Positions 1 through 7,663 of a stretch of DNA of 29,142 bases are shown here, piece after piece. A program made the position numbers and the translations under genes. Positions within the stretch are counted from its first letter, which is position 1, and every line of letters starts with the position of its first letter. The DNA comes from JAFGLP01 sp050014895. GTDB lineage: Bacteria > Chloroflexota > Dehalococcoidia > GIF9 > UBA5629. The notes beneath the pieces are model-generated. The model made no database searches and had not been told where the DNA came from. It was given only the letters and a program-made list of their open reading frames with translations. The stretch is taken from NCBI GenBank assembly GCA_050014895.1, contig JBEKCL010000022.1, positions 1 to 29,142 of the forward strand, read 5' to 3'.

Positions 1-149
1 AGCGAAATAGCTATTGAATATTATTCAAATAATTAGCTGAAAGATAAGTCCACTCAGTCAGCTTCCTCCAATTGGAGCATGTTGACCAGACCAAAAACAT
101 TGGTTAGCAGTGCATTATTGTGTAAGATAAGGTTAATATTCAATAACTG

Positions 150-901
150 TTATATAGCTTTTTCAAAAAGAGCTACGAATTTTGTACTGACCGTCGGATG
201 CACTTCTTTCTCATTGGTAATGAAGAACAATGACAGCTTCAATTTATCCAGGCTTTTTATAATCCTGTCCACAAAATGTTGCACGTCATAAAAACGCCCC
301 CAACGGTTACTGAATGTATCTGCTATATATATAGCAGCATCACTATCAAAATGCGGACGATCGAACAATGACCACGCCTTCATATCAGTCTGTATCGCAT
401 ATTCAGTGTGCATATAGAGAGGGACAATGCACAGTTTCCCGCCCGGTTTTAATACCCTGTTAGCTTCTTTAATGAATTCGATATCTGACTTCATTTCAAA
501 ATGCTCAAATCCTGCCTGTATGCATGGCACCCGTATAAACGCGGCAAGATATCCGGCAGAGGCGATAACGATGAAGCTATATCAATATACACATCGCCAT
601 TTTTTATATCAAGCATTTTGCAGGCAACGTAATGCTCAAGTGTCTTTTGAGAAAATACGTGCCTGCCGTAGCCCTCTTCAGCATAACACTCCGGCGGATA
701 GGCCGCCCTTGCAATCCAATTACGATAGTCTTCAACATCAATATTCAGATCGGTGACCGTAATTCCCGCTTTACTGAAAGATTCACGGACTGCGTTTAAT
801 ATCTCCGGATTTTTGAACGGGACAAAGGATTTTCTTATATGGTTTCTTAACCCAAACATCTGGATATTTAAACGAAGATCGCTGGATTTTGTTTGTTTCA
901 T
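150..901 (-). pseudogene. SAM-dependent methyltransferase, broken by internal deletion and frameshift
   Basis: Two overlapping reading frames together make one class I methyltransferase. The first (901 down to 491, 136 residues from an ATG) carries the N-terminal part and a motif-I-like stretch (VYIDIASSLSPLPDILPR), then runs out of frame after YRQDL. The second (530 down to 150) resumes with GFEHFEMKSDIEFIKEANRV and LKPGGKL, typical of the post-motif-II region of a family whose members usually have about 30 more residues between the two blocks. The same DNA near 505-520 encodes YRQDL in one frame and IQAGFE in the other. Both are family-like in their own frame, which points to a deletion between similar short sequences. 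It lies 3 bases downstream of the GT2-GT4 gene and would be the last gene of the polysaccharide operon. Probably non-functional; an assembly error is the alternative. Confidence 0.75.
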
Positions 902-904
902 TAC

Positions 905-3523
905 TTACCCCATTTCCTTCTTTTCATATTCATTGAGAAAAAAGTCCGCCTTTGCTTCGGCAGCCAGCTTAATGATATCTGCCTTAATTTCCGCAGATAA
1001 CTCACGCGGCCTCTGGCAAACCGACAGACGGGCCGTTTCATATGTATTCAGCGTCTGCTTTATTACAGTCTCCATACTGAACTGCTTGATACGTTCCCTC
1101 GAGCGTTCTACCAGCCTTTCCCGGATCCCTGCATCATTCAATACTGTCTCTATAGCATCGGCCAGCAGGTCAGCCCTGGTACAATCAACTACAAGAGCAG
1201 CATCACCCACAACTTCCGGAACCGATGTGGCATTCGAAGCAACAATGGGCAGGCCATAAGCCATTGCCTCGATGAGAGGGATGCCAAACCCCTCATAAAG
1301 CGATGGAAAAACAAATAATTCTGCACAGCTGTAAAAAGCCGGCATGTCCTCATCCGGCACATACTCTATCAGTTTAACTTTATGCGTGATATGCTTCGTC
1401 CTGTCAACCAGCCTTTTCTTCGTTTGCAACGCGGTATCAGGCCCTACCAGTACCAGGTCCGGTATCTGTTCCTGCTTTGCAGCGTATTTGTTCAATAGCA
1501 GCTCATATGCCAGTATCAACCCCTCCTGGTTTTTATGAGGAAAGGTCGTACCTATATACATAATGAATTTACCGCTGATGCCGTATTTGTCCTTGAGCGC
1601 CTGCCTTGACAGCCCGTTATCGACTTTTTCCAGCTTCGCAGGATCAAACGTAACCGGATATATTACATCGATTTTTTCGGGATCAATACCGAGTGTTTCG
1701 ACGATATCCTTCTTACAGAACTCACTGATGGCAATGATCCTGTCGGCAAGCTTCGCAGATACATTCATTATCCTCTGATACCGCTCATGGTCTTCTTTTT
1801 TTTGCTGGTAATCCGGACGTTTGTACAAAATCAGGTCAAGGATAGTCAGTACGCGGCACCGTGCACCGGCCAGAGCCAGTAAATCGAGGGCACCGTGACA
1901 CTGAAAAGGCCGGTGGAAAACATCAAGGCCTTTATAGTCAGGATCCCAGAGAATATCTGCCGAATCAGCCGCATATTTCCTGACAATATTGCTGCCGTCG
2001 TAGAACCTGTCATCATATTTATCATTGGCTGAAAATACCGTGTAATGGTTATTTGCATCGTCCCACAAAATGCCCCTGATAAGGCTATCTATATACCGCT
2101 CCGAACCTGTCCATTGCGGCCTTATCAGCAATTGCGCATCCAGGCCTATCTTTAATCCGCCTAACGAACGTTTTTCGATATTATCTTTTATAGCCTGCTG
2201 AAGGCCGGACATGGGGTTTTTCGATGTAAAATCAGCAAGTATGGAAGTATACTGCGGATGCCTTTTTATCAGCAGTCCCCAATTTTTCTTCTCCAGCGCT
2301 GTTTTTTGCCCTTCGTCAATAGAAGCGCTTCCGGCATGGTAAATAAATACCTGCGGACAGGCCACATTCTTATACCCATGTTCCAGTGCACGCAGGCAGA
2401 AATCAACCTCTTCCTCATATCCTCTTCCAAAAGCTTCATCAAAATAGCCTATATCGTGCAGTACTTTTCTTTTTACGTACATGCAATAGCCGATCCCCAC
2501 AGGTATCTCGTAATGCCTTACGCCGTTACTCACGGCAGTTTTATTCACCAGCGATGCGAACTCCTGGATGCTGTACCCATGCGGTATCTCATTGCTTTTA
2601 CAAAAATCCGGGACGGAACATATTGTGGCATTATTCGACATGGGTGTTACCGTCGCTATACGTTCACTTCCATACGCACAGTCGCGCAACTCGCGCAACC
2701 AGCCATGCGTCACAACGGTATCGCTGTTCAACAGCACGACGTCATTTCGGGAATATTTCATGCCCCGGTTAACGCTCTTCAGGTACCCGGCGTTCTTTTT
2801 ATTTTTCAATATCTTTATATCGGCTTGCTTCGCCACAAGATATGACAGGTACTCTTTTAAACTGTTGTCTGTACTGCAATCATCTACAATGACAATTGTG
2901 AAGGGTATTTCGCTCGTGCAGGACAATACGGAACTGATACACTTTTGCACATGTTCAAAGGAATTATATACCGGGATAATAATATCCAAATGTTTTCCGC
3001 TGCTTTCTATTAATTGCAGGGCACCTGATACGGCGTTATCCGCTGACGGTTTCTCGCTAATTAAATATTTGGCGGCTTCCCTGAAAAATACCATCCCGCC
3101 TTTATTTAATATCACCCTTAACCCTCTCATGACCAGTTCATAAAGTCTCCTTATTCCGGAAGAAGCAGGAAAGACCTTATTTACAATTGACTGATATCTG
3201 CTTGCCATCTGAAAAACAATGGTGCTCCTCATCATATTGATCTCGGTATCCCTGTCCTTCAAAGTAAAATCAAGATCAATCAACGCGGAATTTTTTTCAT
3301 TCACCATTGTTGTTAACTGAGAAATCTGTGACGTCTTGGCAACCAGTTCGGTGATCAGAGCATCTCTCTTATCGACGGCATCGGCAAGCCTGGCGATTTG
3401 AGCATCCTTTTGTTCGATAATGATGGCGGAATGCTTCTTATACTTTGAAATATGATCAAGTAATGTCAGTATGTGCTTTTTTACGGAGCTATTAATGTCT
3501 AAGTTATCGGCGTCTGAATTCAT
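905..3523 (-). CDS. Two-domain glycosyltransferase (coiled coil - GT2 - GT4)
   Basis: An 872-residue cytosolic or membrane-peripheral glycosyltransferase with two catalytic modules. Residues about 25-100 are heptad-like and predicted by eye to form a coiled coil. Residues 119-154 are an amphipathic segment (SSGIRRLYELVMRG) shared with two other proteins of the locus. Residues 179-420 are a GT-A family 2 domain with IIIPVYN, VDDCSTD and the metal-binding-type LNSDTV (265-270). Residues 457-850 are a GT-B family 4 domain with GLDAQ, YIGTTFPHKN and the donor-site motif EGFGIPLIE (744-752). Two linked transferases suggest addition of two different sugars or linkages to one chain. The stop lies 3 bases from the start of the broken methyltransferase and its ATG 2 bases after the upstream stop, so it is in the same operon. 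Sugar specificity cannot be read from sequence. Confidence 0.9.
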   Translation of the reverse strand: MNSDADNLDINSSVKKHILTLLDHISKYKKHSAIIIEQKDAQIARLADAVDKRDALITELVAKTSQISQLTTMVNEKNSALIDLDFTLKDRDTEINMMRSTIVFQMASRYQSIVNKVFPASSGIRRLYELVMRGLRVILNKGGMVFFREAAKYLISEKPSADNAVSGALQLIESSGKHLDIIIPVYNSFEHVQKCISSVLSCTSEIPFTIVIVDDCSTDNSLKEYLSYLVAKQADIKILKNKKNAGYLKSVNRGMKYSRNDVVLLNSDTVVTHGWLRELRDCAYGSERIATVTPMSNNATICSVPDFCKSNEIPHGYSIQEFASLVNKTAVSNGVRHYEIPVGIGYCMYVKRKVLHDIGYFDEAFGRGYEEEVDFCLRALEHGYKNVACPQVFIYHAGSASIDEGQKTALEKKNWGLLIKRHPQYTSILADFTSKNPMSGLQQAIKDNIEKRSLGGLKIGLDAQLLIRPQWTGSERYIDSLIRGILWDDANNHYTVFSANDKYDDRFYDGSNIVRKYAADSADILWDPDYKGLDVFHRPFQCHGALDLLALAGARCRVLTILDLILYKRPDYQQKKEDHERYQRIMNVSAKLADRIIAISEFCKKDIVETLGIDPEKIDVIYPVTFDPAKLEKVDNGLSRQALKDKYGISGKFIMYIGTTFPHKNQEGLILAYELLLNKYAAKQEQIPDLVLVGPDTALQTKKRLVDRTKHITHKVKLIEYVPDEDMPAFYSCAELFVFPSLYEGFGIPLIEAMAYGLPIVASNATSVPEVVGDAALVVDCTRADLLADAIETVLNDAGIRERLVERSRERIKQFSMETVIKQTLNTYETARLSVCQRPRELSAEIKADIIKLAAEAKADFFLNEYEKKEMG

Positions 3524-3525
3524 AA

Positions 3526-5790
3526 CTAATTTAACCTGTCAAGATGCATATCATGATAATTTTCATGTACCAGTTTAAACAGCAACTCTAATAATACCAG
3601 ATCGGTTATCCTCATAGAGCTATCAGGTTCTGCCATCAATTCAATTACCTGGTCAAATATAGCATATTTATTCTTATTAACTGCCTGTAACAATTTACCC
3701 ATGGCATAAATGTCAGAAAAACCCCTGTCGGGCAACCGGCCTTTATCACCGAGGCCGTCAGGTGAATAATATGGGCTGTCTTCCGATACCGCCCAACCGA
3801 AATCCAGTAACACAGGTTTTCCATCCCTTATCATTATGTTTTCCATACGTATATCTCGGTGACTTATGCCTTTGCCTTCAAGGAGTTTTAAAATCATAAT
3901 ACAATGCCTGATAAATTCATATAATTTGTCAGCTGAACCTGTGATTTCATCAATATTCTCATATAAACTATTGCCCTGAATCCTTTCTAATTTTATTACA
4001 GAATAGCCCTGTTCACTCTTTGTCTCATAAACATGCGGGAAATAAGCGCAATCAAATTGATTAAGAAATACACTTTCACGCCCCGCTAAATCCAGAGTAG
4101 CCTGCTTATAAATATAACTTCCGTCGTCGTATACACTGCTCCAGTAGTCTATTCCATTGCAAGTTGTCAGTTTATTACTGGAAATAATCTTGCTCCTTTC
4201 CATCAGCTCAGGCCACGGACAGTGATAATTAATGATATTTAATGTTTTAAATGCCATAAATAATTTCCGCGTGGCGCTGATATACCCAACAAACTCACAT
4301 CTTTTGAAATAAGTATTTACCGCTTTTTGAAATTCTTCTATGTTATAAGGGCCTGTAATATATTCTTTATTCCATGAAGTGTGGTGGAAAAATTCTATGG
4401 CAGGATCATCCGGTTCTACCCATTCAATAATACAAACATAATTGGTTAACTGCGCCAACTTTTCAATAATACTGCTGATATTGCCGAAGACAGCAGTGCA
4501 CGAGTATACCCAATGTATCAGAGCCAAAGCCAATGTAATATCCGCCGGCTCGTTCCAACTATCAATATTGGCTCTAATTATTTCGACATTCTGAATATTC
4601 AATTTATTTTTTATTTTTTGCATAATATCCAGGTATTGCGGGTCCATATCCAGAGCGGTGGCTTTAGTTATACCCTTTTGTACGGCCCAAAAACAGAAAA
4701 ATCCGGCATTTGCTCCAAGATCCAATAAATTCCGGCCATGCAGGTTTCCCACGCTGAAAAATAGATCCAATAGGTCTTTCTTTCTACGGAGATATACGTC
4801 ATCACCGGATGCACTGATAGAGAAATCCGTTATTAAATAGGACTGGTATCCCCGCACATCGATAGAATGACCGTATTCAGTTATCCCAGCGGGCTGCGCA
4901 TATTTATTGGGATCATCCCATAGCTGTTGACTGCCGCATGCAAGCCCGGTATTTTGATTATCTTCATCCATACGTGGCCCGTTTACGTTTGCGATTACAT
5001 TACAGCTCACTATTTCATATGAACCGGCTGAATTAGTAACCAGATCATATCCATGCTCGTTTAAGCGATCCTTAAAGCCATCTATACCAAACCAAACTTT
5101 CGATTTATAGTTTTCAATATAATACGGAAGTTCTTTTTTCAATTCCCGAATGTTATGGCCCCAGTTGATTATTACATATTTGTCATTATAGGCCACAATA
5201 AAACCCCTGTTTCGCACTTCATCCGAGAACGACGCGTCATCCGGGAACCAAATATCACCTTTGCCATAGCTTTTCCACCTGGCTCCCGTATCCCATACTT
5301 GCCTTCGGATAATAGATGTTGTTCCAGTATTTAGTCCGGTAACGTAAATGGTAATACCCTTGCGCGTAACTGGTCCTGTTTCTTTTACGCTGAATATTTC
5401 GCCAATAACTTTTTGCGGGTTTGGTGAAAAGGGTGAAAGCTGCCCTAACTCCGGAAAATTATCGAATTTCTCGAGTAAATTTTCATACCAGCCGGGAAGG
5501 TACTCGATGTCATTTTCACTAAAATGTATATATTTGCCCGTGGCTTTTTCTGCCCCGATATTTAAAGCTTGACCACCAATATTTTCATTTAACAATATTG
5601 CGTGATGATTCGGGTATCCTTCACATATATCTTGTATCAGTGCCTTTGAACCGTCTTGAGAATTATTATCAACTATAAAAAGCTCATAATCTACATTTAT
5701 TGTTGCGAGGTAAGATTTAACAGTCCTTTTCAGGTTATCTATCCGGTTCCAATTCAAAAGAACAGTGCTTATTGTAATATCATTATTCAT
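3526..5790 (-). CDS. GT2 glycosyltransferase - methyltransferase - kinase fusion, WbdD-like chain terminator candidate
   Basis: A 754-residue protein with three modules. Residues 5-210 are a family 2 glycosyltransferase (STVLLNWNR, VDNNSQDGS at 40-48, SENDIEY at 91-97 in the DXD position). Residues about 350-510 are a SAM methyltransferase (NLLDLGANAGFF at 354-365, acidic motif ALDMDP at 379-384). Residues about 540-715 are a protein-kinase-like fold with YIYKQA supplying a possible lysine, catalytic loop HRDIRMENI (644-652) and LLDFGWA (661-667). A methyltransferase followed by a kinase is the arrangement of WbdD, which caps E. coli O8/O9a chains with methyl phosphate and stops growth. Wzm and Wzt genes nearby support a similar role. 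The fused glycosyltransferase is not part of WbdD. Terminator function is inferred; phosphorylation of a core or lipid-linked sugar is an alternative. Confidence 0.85.
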   Translation of the reverse strand: MNNDITISTVLLNWNRIDNLKRTVKSYLATINVDYELFIVDNNSQDGSKALIQDICEGYPNHHAILLNENIGGQALNIGAEKATGKYIHFSENDIEYLPGWYENLLEKFDNFPELGQLSPFSPNPQKVIGEIFSVKETGPVTRKGITIYVTGLNTGTTSIIRRQVWDTGARWKSYGKGDIWFPDDASFSDEVRNRGFIVAYNDKYVIINWGHNIRELKKELPYYIENYKSKVWFGIDGFKDRLNEHGYDLVTNSAGSYEIVSCNVIANVNGPRMDEDNQNTGLACGSQQLWDDPNKYAQPAGITEYGHSIDVRGYQSYLITDFSISASGDDVYLRRKKDLLDLFFSVGNLHGRNLLDLGANAGFFCFWAVQKGITKATALDMDPQYLDIMQKIKNKLNIQNVEIIRANIDSWNEPADITLALALIHWVYSCTAVFGNISSIIEKLAQLTNYVCIIEWVEPDDPAIEFFHHTSWNKEYITGPYNIEEFQKAVNTYFKRCEFVGYISATRKLFMAFKTLNIINYHCPWPELMERSKIISSNKLTTCNGIDYWSSVYDDGSYIYKQATLDLAGRESVFLNQFDCAYFPHVYETKSEQGYSVIKLERIQGNSLYENIDEITGSADKLYEFIRHCIMILKLLEGKGISHRDIRMENIMIRDGKPVLLDFGWAVSEDSPYYSPDGLGDKGRLPDRGFSDIYAMGKLLQAVNKNKYAIFDQVIELMAEPDSSMRITDLVLLELLFKLVHENYHDMHLDRLN

Positions 5791-5880
5791 GTGCTAATTC
5801 GTAATAATGCCCACTATTTAATCTACGTCTTTCCTGTATTAATCAATAAGCATGCCGAACCGGATTCACCTGGTTCCTGT

Positions 5881-6615
5881 TTAATTTCCCACCAGCTCCA
5901 GGTACTTTTTAATCACTACCTCATTTTTTCCCATGTCGACTACTTTGCCATCGTTGATCAGCATGCTCCTGGTACAAATCTGGCTAACAGCAACAAGGGA
6001 ATGTGAAACGAATATTATTGTTTTCCCAGCATCTTTGAATTCATTGATCTTGACCACGCATTTTTTCTGAAATGATTCATCCCCGACTGCTAGCACTTCA
6101 TCAATTAAAACTATATCAGGATCAGTGTGAAAGGCCGTTGAAAACGCTAACCGCATAATCATACCGGATGAGAAATTTTTTAATTTCATATTTTCAAATT
6201 TCTTCAGTTCAGCAAAATCAAAAATGGCATTATAGATTTTCTTAGTTTCCTTATTACTCATACCCAGTATAGTTGAGTAGATATATACGTTTTCTTCTGC
6301 TGTTAATTCCAACTGAAAACCAACGCCTAATTCAAGAAAACATGCAACCCTACCTACAGTAGTTATCTTTCCGCTATCCGGATATAACACCTTTGCCAGG
6401 ATTTTAAGCAGGGTAGATTTTCCCGACCCATTCCTGCCTATGATACCTAAGGTTTCACCTTTGTCGACCTCGAAACTTACGTCCCTGACGGCCCAGAATT
6501 CCTCAAAGGTATCCTGCCGCTTGATTAATCCCAGACCCCTTTGAAACAGCGTGGTCTTTTTCTGGTGGGGAATACGAAATTTCTTAGAAACGTTATCAAT
6601 TACAATAGCTGTCAT
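5881..6615 (-). CDS. wzt: Polysaccharide ABC transporter ATP-binding protein Wzt
   Basis: A 244-residue ABC ATPase of the Wzt/TagH group that energises export of a lipid-linked polysaccharide through Wzm. Visible motifs are Walker A GRNGSGKST (60-68), a signature region LKNFSSGMIMRLAF (145-158), Walker B DIVLIDEVLAVGD (167-179) and the switch histidine in FVSHS (H205). The segment FEEFWAVRDVSFEV before Walker A is typical of this subfamily. The protein ends soon after the nucleotide-binding domain, so it lacks the roughly 150-200 residue C-terminal carbohydrate-binding domain found in Wzt of E. coli O8/O9a, whose chains are terminally capped. About 90 bases separate it from the GT2-methyltransferase-kinase gene. 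The permease partner is at 10674-11435. Confidence 0.93.
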   Translation of the reverse strand: MTAIVIDNVSKKFRIPHQKKTTLFQRGLGLIKRQDTFEEFWAVRDVSFEVDKGETLGIIGRNGSGKSTLLKILAKVLYPDSGKITTVGRVACFLELGVGFQLELTAEENVYIYSTILGMSNKETKKIYNAIFDFAELKKFENMKLKNFSSGMIMRLAFSTAFHTDPDIVLIDEVLAVGDESFQKKCVVKINEFKDAGKTIIFVSHSLVAVSQICTRSMLINDGKVVDMGKNEVVIKKYLELVGN

Positions 6616-6691
6616 TTAAATCCTTTATAAGTAACCTGATTTATTTTAGTCAGAAAATAGCATGGTTTCAATGTTGACATGATAATTCCGG

Positions 6692-7600
6692 TCATAGTTT
6701 GTCCGCGATAATAATATCCTGATAAGATTTACTTACGTTTTTATTACTATATTCAGGGAAATCAGTCCGCCCGCACCAGTTGCCATGGTAGACCGGTTCC
6801 CTTACGTATAACTTCTCACGGCTGAAGCTACTGCTGACATAATCTTCATTGTACGCTATGGCGCTTTCTTCCACACTCTCATTTTCATATTTATAGACAC
6901 TATTGCCGTATTTAAAGTTAATGGTGCTTGCGCCCGATTTCATCATGCCTTCCGATACTTCATTGAGCAGGAAAAACGTAATCATGCACCTGCCCCGTTT
7001 TTTTAGGACACGGCTTATCTCACTTAGATAATATTCCATATCTTCGGGCATCATATGTGTAAATACCGATGTAAGAAAGACCAAATCGAACGTCTCATCT
7101 CTATAAGGGAATTTGAACTCACGGGCCTTTATTTTGCCTTCGGGATTGTATGCCCTATTATAAATCCCAGCCCATTTAAAATTGAAATTCGGATACTTTG
7201 ATGAGATATTGGCCATGCACCATTCGATGCCATGCCTGACGATATCAAATCCTTCATAACTCCCCTTATTGTCCAGATATTGCGTCAATGGGACTGCAAC
7301 CCTTCCGATACCACAACCTACATCCAGTACAGCTTCATCCGGTCTGAGACCACATAATTTCGTCAGCTGTGCCTGTAAGGCATTACCCACCGCTATAAAA
7401 TCTCCTCCGCCGACATAGGCACTCGATTCAGGATTGGGAATCTTCTTGCCATCAATGGTCAATGTTGATCTGGAACCGGCTGCCGACAAATTACGTTGTT
7501 TACGCCAGGCTGTATATTTATTCCAGAATTCCTGCCACCCCTCATGGATAATAATCTGGACACCCCGTACAATTAATTTTAAGCCGCTGGATATTTTCAT
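6692..7600 (-). CDS. Class I SAM-dependent methyltransferase
   Basis: A 302-residue protein with a Rossmann methyltransferase core. Motif I is VLDVGCGIGR (91-100), followed by EGFDIVRHGIEWC (acidic SAM-ribose position), FDLVFLTSVFTHMMPED and EISRVLKKRGRCMITFF. The first 37 residues are not part of the fold: they carry the amphipathic segment SSGLKLIVRGVQIIIHEGW, also present in the RgpF/HAD and GT2-GT4 proteins, and may place the enzyme at the membrane or in a complex. The gene sits between the RgpF/HAD gene and wzt in the polysaccharide operon. It most likely O-methylates a sugar of the polymer; the substrate cannot be told from sequence. Confidence 0.88.
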   Translation of the reverse strand: MKISSGLKLIVRGVQIIIHEGWQEFWNKYTAWRKQRNLSAAGSRSTLTIDGKKIPNPESSAYVGGGDFIAVGNALQAQLTKLCGLRPDEAVLDVGCGIGRVAVPLTQYLDNKGSYEGFDIVRHGIEWCMANISSKYPNFNFKWAGIYNRAYNPEGKIKAREFKFPYRDETFDLVFLTSVFTHMMPEDMEYYLSEISRVLKKRGRCMITFFLLNEVSEGMMKSGASTINFKYGNSVYKYENESVEESAIAYNEDYVSSSFSREKLYVREPVYHGNWCGRTDFPEYSNKNVSKSYQDIIIADKL

Positions 7601-7663
7601 AGTATGTCCCTGGTTTTACACAATTATCGATTACGCTTCTATAAACAGCAACTGTCAGTGACT

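Noticed and set aside
2258..3143. Long plus-strand open frames (up to 195 residues)
   Set aside because: They lie antisense inside the GT2-GT4 gene, have no start signals and no family motifs.
5810..5880. Possible weak hairpin (GAACC ... GGTTC) downstream of wzt
   Set aside because: The stem is only about five pairs and no T-run follows in the minus-strand direction, so it was not called a terminator.
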